The notes beneath the pieces were generated by a model. The model saw nothing but the letters and a program-made list of their open reading frames with translations. It ran no database searches and was not told the origin of the DNA. Of a stretch of DNA of 64,000 bases, positions 23,633 through 33,114 are shown one piece after another (the stretch's first letter is position 1; the number at the start of each line of letters is the position of its first letter). Both the position numbers and the translations under genes were made by a program. Origin of the DNA: Buttiauxella brennerae ATCC 51605 (lineage in GTDB: Bacteria; Pseudomonadota; Gammaproteobacteria; Enterobacterales; Enterobacteriaceae); the NCBI RefSeq assembly GCF_001654925.1, contig NZ_LXER01000005.1, positions 62,001 through 126,000 of the forward strand, given 5' to 3'.

Positions 23633-24483
23633 CGCTGTTTACATTGCTGCTGGTGATGATGTGGGAACGTTTGTTCAAGCAGGGCGAGCACTGGCAGTTG
23701 GATCACCGCCTTGAAGTCCTCTTCCGGCGGGTAAAAAGTTTTTCGTTGCTGCGCACTCTTCTTATGACGGCGCTGTGCATGCTGGTGGTTTTCCTCTGTA
23801 TTCGTGCCCTGCAAGGTCTGTTCTTTAATGTGCCGTTGCTGGTGTTCTGGATTGCGCTTGGTGTGTTGTGTATTGGCGCGGGCCAGGTGCGTTTGCATTA
23901 CCACGCTTATTTACAGGCTGTGAGCCATGATGACAGCCATGCTCGTAATGCGATGGCGAGCGAACTGACGCTTATCCATGGTGTACCTCCTGATTGCGAT
24001 GAGCGCGAGTACTTAAAAGAGCTGCAAAACGCACTGCTGTGGATTAACTTCCGCTTTTATCTTGCGCCACTTTTCTGGTTTATCGTCGGTGGTGTTTGGG
24101 GGCCGGTAACGCTTGCAGGTTACGCATTTTTACGCGCGTGGCAGACATGGCTTGCGCGCCATCATTCGCCGCAACAGCGTCTGCATTCCGGTATTGATGC
24201 CATTTTACATGTGCTCGATTGGGTGCCGGTGCGCCTGGTTGGCGTGGTTTATGCGTTACTGGGGCACGGTGAAAGGGCGCTTCCTGCGTGGTTTGCTTCA
24301 CTGGCCGACAGGCATACCTCTCAGTATCAGGTATTGACTCAGCTTGCCCAGTATTCGCTGGCGCGAGAGCCGCATCTCGATAAAATCAAAACGCCGAAAG
24401 CCGCTGTTTCTATGGCGAAGAAAACGTCGCTGGTGGTTTTGGTAGTGGTGGCGTTGCTGACTATTTACGGCACTCTGGTTTAA
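23629..24483 (+). CDS. ampE: Regulatory membrane protein AmpE
   Basis: Inner-membrane protein of 284 residues, cotranslated with ampD by a four-base overlap. Hydrophobic segments are visible at about 41-60 ([18 protein letters not shown]), 65-85 ([20 protein letters not shown]), 140-165 and at the C-terminus ([18 protein letters not shown]). Proposed as a sensory partner of AmpD, but its mechanism is not established. It is followed by the accessory sugar module; in E. coli the next gene is aroP. Confidence 0.94.
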   Translation: MTLFTLLLVMMWERLFKQGEHWQLDHRLEVLFRRVKSFSLLRTLLMTALCMLVVFLCIRALQGLFFNVPLLVFWIALGVLCIGAGQVRLHYHAYLQAVSHDDSHARNAMASELTLIHGVPPDCDEREYLKELQNALLWINFRFYLAPLFWFIVGGVWGPVTLAGYAFLRAWQTWLARHHSPQQRLHSGIDAILHVLDWVPVRLVGVVYALLGHGERALPAWFASLADRHTSQYQVLTQLAQYSLAREPHLDKIKTPKAAVSMAKKTSLVVLVVVALLTIYGTLV

Positions 24484-24552
24484 TGCTCTCTATTGAAGGC
24501 TTTTTATTTAAAGGGATTCCCGGCACGCGTTGCGCCACCGGGTTTCTCAATC

Positions 24553-26100
24553 TTAAACCTCGATAGTAAAGTGTGAATAAAAACCCACTCCAGGTTGTGC
24601 TACTGCCTGGTGTGAGGCGGCGAAAACCCCCACTTTTGCGCCAACCCATTTACCTTTTCCTGCAGCAAAACAAGGCGTGACGCTTTGCCAGTCAGTGCCA
24701 TTTTCGCTAAAACTGAAATGACAAATTCCGCCAGGTTTTACATCCACCTTTAGCCAAAGTGGCGTGTTTTGCGGCCAGTCGGCAATATCTCGTTGTTGCT
24801 GATGAAGTACCCCGGTATCGCTCATCCAGGCGGATATAAAAGTAATTTTGCGCTTTCCTTCATACTGCTCAAGCGCCAGCGCTGCGTAGCGTTCGCCGTA
24901 AATTATCAGGCCACTGAGTTCGCCCGGTTGAACGAACGCCGCCTCTAGTCTGGTGGTTGCGCTGAACTCACGTGCAGGAAATTTTTGCAGTAGCAGATTT
25001 GGTTGAGTGTACAACGCCTGCTCGCCCTGGTATTCCGGCATTATCTGGCAGGTTAGTGCCAGCGTATTTGTGGCGGATTGTAGCCATTTTTGCTGGGGAT
25101 GAGCCTGCCATTGCCACTGTAAACCTGGGCGGCCTTCGGCAAAGCTATCGCTGGTTTGCGGCGTTTCATTGCCCTGCGGATCTTTTGCGATTGAAGGGAG
25201 GCGATGTTCAGTTACGGGCTGTCCAATTCCTTCAGCCGTTTGGTTTTCGCCAATGATCGGCCAACCATTTTCCAGCCAGCGCATGGGTTGTAGATGCACA
25301 ATACGCCCATAAAGGTCGGCATCCTGAAAATGCACAAACAAACATTCGCCGTTATCGAGTTCAACAAAACCGCCCTGATGCGGGCCGTTAATCTGAGTTT
25401 CTCCTTGTTGTAAAACCACTCTGGCTTCCCATGGGCCTTGCAGATTTTTGGCGCGCAATACTGATTGCCAGCCGGTTTCAACCCCTCCAGCAGGCGCGAA
25501 GATGTAATACCAGCCGTTGCATTTGTAGAACTTTGGCCCTTCGATCGTCGGCTGATCCAGCGCTCCGTCGTAAATAACTCGCCCTTCGTTCAGGATCGAG
25601 CGCCCATCCGGCGACATCTCAAGTAACTGCAACTGATGTTTTCTGCCGCTACGACTGTGGGCAAAAGCATGAACCAGCCAGGCTCGCCCGTCTTCATCCC
25701 AAAGCGGGCAGGGGTCAATCCATCCTTTTGCGGCTTTCACGCAGTGTGGCGCGCTCCATTCTCCATGAGGATCTTCCGTAAACGACATGAAAATGCCTTC
25801 ATCTGGCGTGCTGAAAAATACCCAGAACTTTCCATCGTGATAGCGAACCGACGGTGCCCAGACACCTTTTCCCGGCTGCATGGTGTCGTAAGTATTGTTA
25901 TCAAAGCGAGAGAATACGTGGTTGATGATTTTCCAGTTTACTAAGTCTTTCGAATGCAGAATGGGCAGCGCGGGAAAATGGTTAAAGCTCGATGAAACCA
26001 TATAAAAATCATCGCCTGTGCGCACAATATCTGGATCTGAATAATCTGCATGGATAATTGGGTTTTTGTAATATCCAGGGCGATTTGTGATATTAACCAT
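24553..26100 (-). CDS. GH43 beta-xylosidase-like glycosidase
   Basis: 515-residue cytoplasmic glycoside hydrolase (no signal peptide). The N-terminal five-bladed propeller of GH43 carries the likely catalytic triad: base D22 in YSDPDIV, pKa modulator D129 in GWIDPCP and acid E187 in TIEGPKF. The C-terminal ~200 residues form the concanavalin-like domain usual in the long xylosidase subfamilies. ATG 26100 is chosen with AGGTG 10 bases upstream; a GTG at 26112 is possible. The start overlaps the transporter stop by 8 bases, so it should act on what that transporter brings in. Exact substrate (xylo-oligosaccharide or arabinosyl side chain) is inferred only from family. Confidence 0.9.
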   Translation of the reverse strand: MVNITNRPGYYKNPIIHADYSDPDIVRTGDDFYMVSSSFNHFPALPILHSKDLVNWKIINHVFSRFDNNTYDTMQPGKGVWAPSVRYHDGKFWVFFSTPDEGIFMSFTEDPHGEWSAPHCVKAAKGWIDPCPLWDEDGRAWLVHAFAHSRSGRKHQLQLLEMSPDGRSILNEGRVIYDGALDQPTIEGPKFYKCNGWYYIFAPAGGVETGWQSVLRAKNLQGPWEARVVLQQGETQINGPHQGGFVELDNGECLFVHFQDADLYGRIVHLQPMRWLENGWPIIGENQTAEGIGQPVTEHRLPSIAKDPQGNETPQTSDSFAEGRPGLQWQWQAHPQQKWLQSATNTLALTCQIMPEYQGEQALYTQPNLLLQKFPAREFSATTRLEAAFVQPGELSGLIIYGERYAALALEQYEGKRKITFISAWMSDTGVLHQQQRDIADWPQNTPLWLKVDVKPGGICHFSFSENGTDWQSVTPCFAAGKGKWVGAKVGVFAASHQAVAQPGVGFYSHFTIEV

Positions 26101-27526
26101 GATTATTAGCACCTGTAGAAATTAAAGCTGGTGTAACTGCTGGGGTATTAATTTCTTCAACTTGTTCACGATGAGCGAGATCACGCTGAATTTGGTTCAT
26201 CATTTTGTCATCAAGAATATAGAAACGGCTTAACCAGTAGAGTACCAGATAGGAAATAGACGGGCCGATGGTTAATAAACCAATAATGCCATTGGTAGCA
26301 AGCGTTGTTTGCGTTGGGTTACCCGCCTGATAACCGAACCATCCAAGTGAGAAACCGACAAATGCCCCAGCAACGGCCATGCCCATTTTTAATGCAAATA
26401 GGTTTCCGGAGAACGATAGCCCTGTAATTCGGCGACCAAATTTCCATTCGCCGTAATCTGCCGCGTTAGCCATCATGTTCCATTTGAAAGGTTGATACAT
26501 TTGGTGGAAGAAACCGACGAGGAAATAAAGCGGGAATACAATAGCAAGCCAGGTTGGTGGAACAAAGAACATCACCACACCGATAACAACCAGCAATAAG
26601 TTAATATTTTTAAATAATGATACAGCACGATAGCGTTGTGCCAAATAGCCTGCGGCGATGCTGCCGATAATGGTGCCAACAACGCTTGTTGAAACAAATG
26701 CGGATTTCATCGCGGTTCCAGCAGCACTTTCGATACCGCCGAGCATCAAGTAAGTAGCGTAGTACAATGTTGCTGCACTGCGCATTACGCCTGCCATACT
26801 TGAGAAAAAGGTGATCACTGCCACGATACGCCACTGGTCATTCGCCAGTAAAATTCGCAGGTCATCCATCATACTACTGTTGATTTCGACTTTTGGGCGA
26901 ACACGTTCAGAGGTGCTAAAGAAGCAGAAAAATAGCATGATGACGGCGAGTGTTCCCATAATCGCCATGGTTGCCTGAAAGCCGAACTGTTTATTTTCTT
27001 TACCCAGCCAGTCAACTAAAAATAATGTTGCGACAGAAACAACTAATCCGGCGAGTGACGAAATAGTGAAGCGATAAGATTGGGCAGATAAACGATCTTT
27101 TTCATCCGTGGTAATCACGCCACCCAGTGCGCAATACGGAATGTTAATAAATGTGTAGCAAAGCATTAATAATGTATAGGTAATATAAGCATAAAGCAGT
27201 TTTCCTGATTCACCAAAATCCGGTGTACTGAAGGTTAATACCGCCAGCACCGCATAAGGAATTGCAAACCAAATTAACCATGGTCGGAAATGCCCCCAGC
27301 GCGTGTGTACCCGATCGGCAACCAATCCGGTAAGTGGGTCGGTAATTGCATCAAGAACGCGGGTAACCAGAAACATTATTCCCACTGCGGCAGCGGATAG
27401 CCCGTAAATATCAGTATAGAAATACGTTAAAAACATGGTGACTGAGGAATAAACTATTCCGCATGCGGCATCGCCCATACCGAAGCCAATTTTTTCCGCA
27501 ACGGAGAGTTTCCTTGCTGTACTCAT
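26093..27526 (-). CDS. GPH-family sugar:cation symporter (XynT/YagG-like)
   Basis: 477-residue transporter of the glycoside-pentoside-hexuronide family, about 12 membrane segments. Family signatures are clear: EKIGFGMGDAACGIVY at the N-terminus, DAITDPLTGLVADRVHTRWGHFRPW in the first cytoplasmic loop, and GEWKFGRRITGLSFSGNLFALKMG in the second half. GGAG precedes the ATG by nine bases. The gene is somewhat richer in AT than its neighbours. It is paired with the GH43 gene downstream; a second such pair lies upstream. Likely substrate is a xylo- or arabino-oligosaccharide, by context. Confidence 0.92.
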   Translation of the reverse strand: MSTARKLSVAEKIGFGMGDAACGIVYSSVTMFLTYFYTDIYGLSAAAVGIMFLVTRVLDAITDPLTGLVADRVHTRWGHFRPWLIWFAIPYAVLAVLTFSTPDFGESGKLLYAYITYTLLMLCYTFINIPYCALGGVITTDEKDRLSAQSYRFTISSLAGLVVSVATLFLVDWLGKENKQFGFQATMAIMGTLAVIMLFFCFFSTSERVRPKVEINSSMMDDLRILLANDQWRIVAVITFFSSMAGVMRSAATLYYATYLMLGGIESAAGTAMKSAFVSTSVVGTIIGSIAAGYLAQRYRAVSLFKNINLLLVVIGVVMFFVPPTWLAIVFPLYFLVGFFHQMYQPFKWNMMANAADYGEWKFGRRITGLSFSGNLFALKMGMAVAGAFVGFSLGWFGYQAGNPTQTTLATNGIIGLLTIGPSISYLVLYWLSRFYILDDKMMNQIQRDLAHREQVEEINTPAVTPALISTGANNHG

Positions 27527-27863
27527 TTTATTTCTCCAGGCATTGAGTGTGTTATTTACTCACTCTATGGACTGATGGTTTATTACGCTATTGTGATATT
27601 TGCTCCAGGAGTTATGTTTTTTGCCGATTGAGAAAGTTGTCACATAACAAGAATAAATTGGTCTGACAGCTATCACCTTTTTAAAACCAAAAAACACCAA
27701 ATTGCACATAAAGGCCACTGAAGAGTTTTTGTAAGGTGGATAAGGATTAGCACCACTCAACATTTTTCATTGGCTTAATTACTGATATCGCTAAGCTAAT
27801 CCGACCTACAATAGAATTGTTTAAACAAAAAAATGCCCTTCAAAGTGAAGGGCATTGGGAATT
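27527..27863 (-). promoter_or_regulatory. Promoter region between the two sugar operons
   Basis: 337 bases without a gene. The right end holds the terminator of the upstream GH43 gene (27825-27857). The rest is AT-rich and should carry the promoter of the 27526-24553 operon. An imperfect operator-like dyad, GAGTG (27545-27549) and CACTC (27561-27565), lies just upstream of the ribosome site. A TGTGA CRP half-site occurs near 27594. No local regulator gene is present. Confidence 0.45.
27825..27857 (-). terminator. Terminator of the second GH43 operon
   Basis: AATGCCCTTC and GAAGGGCATT pair around a five-base loop; on the minus strand the stem is followed by TTTTTT. It begins a few bases after the GH43 stop at 27864 and separates the two transporter/glycosidase pairs. 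Confidence 0.9.
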
Positions 27864-28820
27864 CTAACGATTATCTGCAGGCGGTATGCCGAACACCGGC
27901 ATACCGTATTCATCCCATTCGAGTGTTTTCAGGCGTGTATGGCGATTCGGGTCATACAGCGGGTCGCCTTCAATTTCCGTGTAGTTTCGCGCGTGATACA
28001 CCAGCACATCTTTCCCGTCTTTAGTTTTGGTAAAACTGTTGTGGCCCGGCCCAAACTGCTTGTTCTCGTAGCCGGTGGCAAACACAGGCTGTGGCGATTT
28101 ATGCCAATTAGCAGGGTTAGTTGGGTCGGCATTCAGGTCGATCCACAACAAGCCGATACAGTAGTTTTCATCGGTGGCGCTGGCGGAATAGCTCACAAAC
28201 AGCTTATCGCCATGAACCACGACCGCAGGCCCTTCGTTAACCAGAAAACCTCTGCATTCCCAATCCAGCTCCGGCTTGCTTAACATCACCGGTTTGCCTT
28301 TGATGGTCCACGGCGTTTCCAGTTCTGCAAGATAGATATTCGAATTACCGGCAATATCAGGGTCTTTCTGCGCCCATAAATACCACTGCTTACCGTGATG
28401 ATTGAAGGTTGTCGCATCAAGACAGAAGCTGTCGAACTGCGTTTTTACCTGGCCTTTTTCAACCCATGAGCCGGTTAGTGGGTCGGCGTCTGCGCACTCA
28501 AGCGCAAACATCCGGTGCTGGAACATATTCAACTGATCCAACGCCTGCGTATGGGTGGCGGCGAAATAGATGTACCACTTTCCGTCAATGTGATGCAGTT
28601 CTGGCGCCCAGATAAGCTCGCTCATCGGGCCATGATCCGGTTTGCGCCAGACCACAGAAGGGTGTGCATTTGGCAATTCGCTTATTGTCTGCGCGCGGCG
28701 GATCTCCAGCCTGTCGTACTCCGGTACTGAGGCAATAAAATAATACCAGCCGTCATGCAGCAAAATGAACGGATCGGCTCGCTGTTCAATAAATGGGTTA
28801 GGCCATTGCTCCTGATTCAT
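27864..28820 (-). CDS. GH43 glycosidase, probable alpha-L-arabinofuranosidase
   Basis: Single-domain GH43 protein of 318 residues, without signal peptide, so cytoplasmic. ATG 28820 (MNQEQWPNPFIEQRADPF) is chosen; the frame is open further but the upstream part overlaps the transporter. The likely catalytic residues are base D16 in RADPFI, D135 in FCLDATTF and acid E196 in NEGPAVV. Short GH43 proteins of this kind are usually annotated as exo-arabinofuranosidases; the substrate is not proven here. It starts ten bases after the transporter stop, forming an operon with it. It is only distantly like the longer GH43 at 24553. Confidence 0.88.
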   Translation of the reverse strand: MNQEQWPNPFIEQRADPFILLHDGWYYFIASVPEYDRLEIRRAQTISELPNAHPSVVWRKPDHGPMSELIWAPELHHIDGKWYIYFAATHTQALDQLNMFQHRMFALECADADPLTGSWVEKGQVKTQFDSFCLDATTFNHHGKQWYLWAQKDPDIAGNSNIYLAELETPWTIKGKPVMLSKPELDWECRGFLVNEGPAVVVHGDKLFVSYSASATDENYCIGLLWIDLNADPTNPANWHKSPQPVFATGYENKQFGPGHNSFTKTKDGKDVLVYHARNYTEIEGDPLYDPNRHTRLKTLEWDEYGMPVFGIPPADNR

Positions 28821-28830
28821 CAGGCTTTCC

Positions 28831-30231
28831 TTACAGTTTGGCTTCAATAGGTTTGCTATCGTGATACTCATTCAGCTCACGGTAGTTGATGCGGCGTTTC
28901 TCAAGATCTGCCTGGATGCGCTGCATTAATTCACGGTCAACTTTCATCAGACGCACGACGCCTGCGGTAATCAGATAACCAACACCTGGGATGATGGTAA
29001 ATAGCATCACAATACCGTTAATTGACTCAGGGCTTTGCTGTTTTGCTCCGGCATCGTAGCCGTACCAGGAAAGCAGGAAACCAACCATCGCGCCAGCAAT
29101 CGCCAGCCCCAGTTTCAGGAAGAATAAGTTGCCGGAGAAGCTAATGCCGGTGATGCGTTTACCTGTTTTCCACTCGCCATAGTCATCCACATCGGCCATC
29201 AGTGACCAGTGCAGCGGGGAAGGGATCTGGTGCAGGATGTTCAGCAGGAAGTACATCACAACAATCAGTGTGGTGGCATGCGGGTCGAGGAAGTAGAAAC
29301 CGCAGGAGAAAATGGCCAGCACGATGTTCGTCCAGAAGAACACTTTCAGTTTGCAGATACGGTCGGTTAACACTTTAGCCAGCATACTGCCGCCCATCAT
29401 GCCGACCACGCCGAGGCTAATAAATAATGTCGCAAAGCTGGTACTTTGCCCCATGACCCAGGTGACGTAGTACATGGTTGCCGCCATACGGATGAAGCCC
29501 GGGCAGACGTTGCACAGCGTCAGCAGAAGAATGCGTACCCACTGGTCGTTTTTCCAGACATCTTTCAGGTCCGCTTTCAGGTCATCATTACTGGGTACTG
29601 CCGGGCGAACACGTTCTCTGACCGTTGAGAAGCAGTACAGGAACATGCACATACCAATCACCGCTAATATGCCCATTGCCCATTGATAGCCTTTCGCTTT
29701 GTCGCCACCGCCAAACCAGTCGACCATGGGCAGCAGAGAGAGCGAGAGCATCAAGGTGGCAATGCCAACCATGACAAAGCGATATGACTGACAGGCGACG
29801 CGTTCTTTCGGGTCGTTGGTGATAACACTCCCTAGCGAGCAGTAAGGAATGTTGATTGCGGTATAGGTTAAAGAGAGCAGGAAATAAGTGACGAACGCAT
29901 AGATAACTTTGCTGTTATAAGCCCAGTCAGGTGTGGTGAACATCAGGAAACTGAAGAAGGCAAACGGGGCTGCCATCCACAAAATCCATGGACGAAAACG
30001 CCCCCATCGAGTTTGGGTACGATCGGCAATCGCCCCCATAATTGGGTCGGTTATTGCATCAATGACCCTGATAGAGAGCAGCATTACACCGACCAATGCC
30101 GGGGCGAGCCCAAAAATGTCCGTATAAAAATAGTTAACAAACAACATAATGGCGCCAAAGATGATGTTGCATCCGGCATCACCCATGCCATAGCCAATCT
30201 TTTCTTTAATCGATAATTTGCTGCTTTCCAT
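28831..30231 (-). CDS. GPH-family sugar:cation symporter, second copy
   Basis: 466-residue paralogue of the transporter at 26093, about 12 membrane segments. The same signatures are present: EKIGYGMGDAGCNIIFG, DAITDPIMGAIADRTQTRWGRFRPW and GEWKTGKRITGISFSGNLFFLKLG. ATG 30231 is preceded by GGAG at a good distance; a longer start at 30261 is less likely. First gene of a two-gene unit with the short GH43. The 176-base gap to aroP contains the aroP terminator and should contain this operon's promoter. Confidence 0.92.
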   Translation of the reverse strand: MESSKLSIKEKIGYGMGDAGCNIIFGAIMLFVNYFYTDIFGLAPALVGVMLLSIRVIDAITDPIMGAIADRTQTRWGRFRPWILWMAAPFAFFSFLMFTTPDWAYNSKVIYAFVTYFLLSLTYTAINIPYCSLGSVITNDPKERVACQSYRFVMVGIATLMLSLSLLPMVDWFGGGDKAKGYQWAMGILAVIGMCMFLYCFSTVRERVRPAVPSNDDLKADLKDVWKNDQWVRILLLTLCNVCPGFIRMAATMYYVTWVMGQSTSFATLFISLGVVGMMGGSMLAKVLTDRICKLKVFFWTNIVLAIFSCGFYFLDPHATTLIVVMYFLLNILHQIPSPLHWSLMADVDDYGEWKTGKRITGISFSGNLFFLKLGLAIAGAMVGFLLSWYGYDAGAKQQSPESINGIVMLFTIIPGVGYLITAGVVRLMKVDRELMQRIQADLEKRRINYRELNEYHDSKPIEAKL

Positions 30232-30353
30232 GGGAATAACTCCAGACCAGAATATGGACAAGAGTATTGGGCTATCAGGAAATTTTTGCGTGTCGGTAAT
30301 CCGTCACAGAGATGGACAATTCTGTCATTGTTAAGGAAGTGTGAAGCAGATAA

Positions 30354-30395
30354 CAAAGCGCCCCGATGAGCAAAGGCTCGCCGGGGCGCTTTGAG
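30354..30395 (-). terminator. aroP terminator
   Basis: AAAGCGCCCCG and CGGGGCGCTTT form an 11-base stem with a GC-rich inner part, located just beyond the aroP stop on the minus strand and before the sugar transporter. The following T-tract is short. Confidence 0.75.
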
Positions 30396-30407
30396 CAGAA
30401 GAGAGAA

Positions 30408-31766
30408 TTATGCTTTAACGCTCTTCAGGTTCTTCTGTTTGATGAAGTAACCGATACCGAGAACAACCACCCAAACAGGAATCAACCATACGGAGATCGC
30501 CATGCCAGGGGTCATTGCCATGATAACCAGCACTGCCGCCATAAACAGCAGGCAGACATAGTTACCCAACGGATAAAACAGAGCAGGGAAGAGGGTTTTC
30601 ACGCCTTGTTGTTCTTTCGCACGGCGGAACTTGATGTGCGCGAGGCTGATCATTGCCCAGTTGATTACCAGTGCAGAGACCACCAGCGCCATCAGCAAGC
30701 CAAAGGCTTCAGCAGGTGCAAGGTAGTTAATCAATACACACAACGCAGTGAACAGTGCAGAGACCAGAATGGTATTTACCGGAACGCCACGCTTATCAAC
30801 TTTCTGCAGTGCTTTTGGTGCGTTACCTTGTTGAGCCAGGCCGAACAGCATACGGCTGTTACAGTAAACACAGCTGTTATAAACAGACAGTGCGGCGGTC
30901 AGAACAACAACGTTAAGTGCGTTTGCAACAAAGGTATCGCCCAGTTCATGGAAGATAAGGACAAACGGGCTGGTGTCTGCGGTAACGCGAGTCCATGGCA
31001 TCAGAGACAGCAACACTGCCAGTGAACCCACATAGAAAATCAGAATACGGTAGATAACCTGGTTGGTCGCTTTAGGGATGCTGACCTGCGGGTTGTCTGC
31101 TTCCGCAGCCGTAATCCCGACCAACTCAAGCCCACCGAAGGAGAACATGATAATGGCCATCATCATAACCAGCCCGGTGAAACCGTGTGGTAAGAATCCG
31201 CCTTGTTCCCAAAGGTTACGTACAGTCGCTTGTGGGCCTGCGTGGCCGCCAAACAGCAACCAGGCACCAAACACAATCATGGCAACTACGGCGACAACTT
31301 TAATGATCGCGAACCAGAACTCCATTTCACCAAACACTTTTACGTTAGTGAGGTTAATGGCGTTGATCACGACAAAGAAGACGGCAGCAGATGCCCAGGT
31401 TGGGATTTCCGGGTACCAGAACTGAATGTATTTACCGACCGCAGTCAGTTCCGCCATGGCTACCAGCACATACAGCACCCAGTAGTTCCAGCCAGAAGCA
31501 AAGCCTGCAAACCCACCCCAGTATTTATAAGCAAAGTGGCTAAATGAACCTGCTACAGGCTCTTCAACAACCATTTCACCTAACTGGCGCATAATCAAAA
31601 ATGCGATAAAGCCTGCAATCGCGTAACCCAGAATAATACCGGGACCGGCGGACTGGATGACAGACGCGCTGCCCAGAAACAGGCCTGTCCCAATAGCTCC
31701 ACCTAGCGCAATGAGCTGGATATGGCGGTTTTTAAGGCCGCGTTTCAGCGTGTCGCCTTGTTCCAT
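30408..31766 (-). CDS. aroP: Aromatic amino acid permease AroP
   Basis: APC-family proton symporter for phenylalanine, tyrosine and tryptophan; 452 residues and about 12 membrane segments. The sequence is almost identical to E. coli AroP, e.g. LKRGLKNRHIQLIALGGAIG at the N-terminus and the APC motif in TAAEADNPQVSIPKATNQV. It differs mainly in a shorter N-terminus and C-terminus. Divergent from pdhR across a 583-base region that contains a TyrR-box-like pair, consistent with the known repression of aroP by TyrR. Confidence 0.97.
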   Translation of the reverse strand: MEQGDTLKRGLKNRHIQLIALGGAIGTGLFLGSASVIQSAGPGIILGYAIAGFIAFLIMRQLGEMVVEEPVAGSFSHFAYKYWGGFAGFASGWNYWVLYVLVAMAELTAVGKYIQFWYPEIPTWASAAVFFVVINAINLTNVKVFGEMEFWFAIIKVVAVVAMIVFGAWLLFGGHAGPQATVRNLWEQGGFLPHGFTGLVMMMAIIMFSFGGLELVGITAAEADNPQVSIPKATNQVIYRILIFYVGSLAVLLSLMPWTRVTADTSPFVLIFHELGDTFVANALNVVVLTAALSVYNSCVYCNSRMLFGLAQQGNAPKALQKVDKRGVPVNTILVSALFTALCVLINYLAPAEAFGLLMALVVSALVINWAMISLAHIKFRRAKEQQGVKTLFPALFYPLGNYVCLLFMAAVLVIMAMTPGMAISVWLIPVWVVVLGIGYFIKQKNLKSVKA

Positions 31767-31811
31767 CTTTAACCTCGTGTGTGGTTATTTTCAGGGCGCT
31801 GATTGCGCCTC

Positions 31812-31852
31812 TGTAAGTTTGTAATGCCGTAATGTGTAGTATTTATTTTACG
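31812..31852 (-). promoter_or_regulatory. TyrR box pair upstream of aroP
   Basis: TGTAGT-ATTTAT-TTTACG (31835-31852) matches the TyrR consensus TGTAAA-N6-TTTACA at 9 of 12 positions. A weaker one, TGTAAG-TTTGTA-ATGCCG, starts exactly 23 bases away at 31812. A strong and a weak box side by side is the arrangement known for aroP in E. coli. Confidence 0.6.
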
Positions 31853-32269
31853 GTTTTTAATTCCAGTATTTTGCGCGTGAGACTACCGCAGCGCAAAGAA
31901 TAGTGGTAAGCGCGAGTGTTTGCACCTGCTTTCTATTCTTGTCGTGACGAGTTGAATAAAAAGAAAGCAGTCGCTATCCCGTCTTGTTATCTATTTCCGC
32001 CTGTTATTTATCCACGTTAAGCGATATCGATGAATTAATATTCATATTTTAAACTGATGAATCGGTTCAAATTGCAATAAAAGGCAGTTTTTAGTGTTTC
32101 GCAAAAGTTAAATGCGTCTGGATGCGAGTAAATGTGACATTTGTGCAAAGTTACATCTTTGAAACGTCATTTCTGTAATGTTGTTAAAATGTGCCGGGTT
32201 TAATGATTTCAATCAAAACCAATATGGACAGAAGGTGAATACTTTGTTACTTTAGCGTCAAGAATGTGA

Positions 32270-32286
32270 AATTGGTCATACCAATT
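32270..32286. promoter_or_regulatory. PdhR operator
   Basis: AATTGGTCATACCAATT is a perfect 7+3+7 palindrome matching the known PdhR box (ATTGGTnnnACCAAT). It lies 63 bases before the pdhR start, where PdhR represses the pdhR-aceEF-lpd promoter until pyruvate accumulates. Confidence 0.92.
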
Positions 32287-32349
32287 GACTTTGCCCGAAT
32301 AATTTAAGGTTTGAAGGGCATAAGCGCTAATGGCAGAAACAGGGAACAC

Positions 32350-33114
32350 ATGGCCTACAGCAAAATCCGCCAACCAAAATTATCCGATGTGATTGAGCAG
32401 CAGTTGGAGTTTCTCATCCTCGAGGGAACCTTGCGTCCCGGCGAAAAACTCCCACCAGAACGCGAATTGGCGAAACAATTCGACGTTTCTCGTCCTTCAC
32501 TGCGCGAGGCCATTCAGCGTCTCGAAGCGAAAGGACTCCTGCTTCGTCGTCAGGGCGGCGGTACTTTTGTCCAGAACAGTCTTTGGCAAAGTTTAAGCGA
32601 CCCGCTGGTCGAACTGCTGTCTGACCATCCTGAATCCCAGTTTGATCTGCTTGAAACCCGCCACGCCCTTGAAGGTATCGCTGCCTATTACGCTGCATTG
32701 CGTGGTACAGACGAAGACCTCAAACGTATTGGCGACTGCCATTTAGCCATTCAAAAAGCGCAAGAGTCCGGCGATCTGGATGCAGAATCCGATGCGGTTA
32801 TGCAGTATCAAATCGCCGTGACGGAAGCCGCCCACAACGTTGTGCTACTACACTTGTTGCGCTGTATGTCACCGATGCTCGAACAAAACGTTCGTCAGAA
32901 TTTTGAATTGCTCTATGCGCGCCGTGAAATGCTGGCGCAAGTGAGCAGCCATCGCGCCAGCATTTTTGCGGCGATTATGGCTCGCCAGCCGGAGCAGGCG
33001 CGCGAAGCGTCGCACCGTCACCTGGCATTTATCGAAGAAATATTGCTGGATCGCAGCCGCGAACAGAGTCGTCGAGAACGTTCTCTGCGGCGCTTGCAGC
33101 AACGTAAGGAATAA
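32350..33114 (+). CDS. pdhR: Pyruvate-responsive repressor PdhR
   Basis: GntR-family (FadR subfamily) regulator of the pyruvate dehydrogenase operon and respiratory genes; pyruvate releases it from DNA. ATG 32350 gives [20 protein letters not shown] and 254 residues as in E. coli; the open frame back to 32311 is not conserved. The winged helix-turn-helix spans about 9-75 ([20 protein letters not shown]); the rest is the FCD ligand-binding domain. The C-terminal 25 residues are strongly basic/acidic. It heads the operon and carries its own operator upstream. Confidence 0.98.
   Translation: MAYSKIRQPKLSDVIEQQLEFLILEGTLRPGEKLPPERELAKQFDVSRPSLREAIQRLEAKGLLLRRQGGGTFVQNSLWQSLSDPLVELLSDHPESQFDLLETRHALEGIAAYYAALRGTDEDLKRIGDCHLAIQKAQESGDLDAESDAVMQYQIAVTEAAHNVVLLHLLRCMSPMLEQNVRQNFELLYARREMLAQVSSHRASIFAAIMARQPEQAREASHRHLAFIEEILLDRSREQSRRERSLRRLQQRKE

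Larger units (their letters stand above)
31767..32349. promoter_or_regulatory. aroP-pdhR divergent control region
   Basis: 583 bases without a gene. The left part holds the aroP promoter and TyrR-box candidates (31812-31852). The middle is AT-rich and contains a CRP-like site, AAATGTGA at 32130-32137 with a poor right half. The right part holds the PdhR operator (32270-32286) 63 bases before the pdhR start. No credible small ORF was seen. Confidence 0.7.

Noticed and set aside
30366-31025. 219-codon frame antisense to aroP
   Set aside because: Begins in the aroP terminator and mirrors membrane-segment codons; no family signal.
32130-32151. CRP site upstream of pdhR
   Set aside because: Only the left half (AAATGTGA) is good; the right half is poor, so I did not list it as a site of its own.
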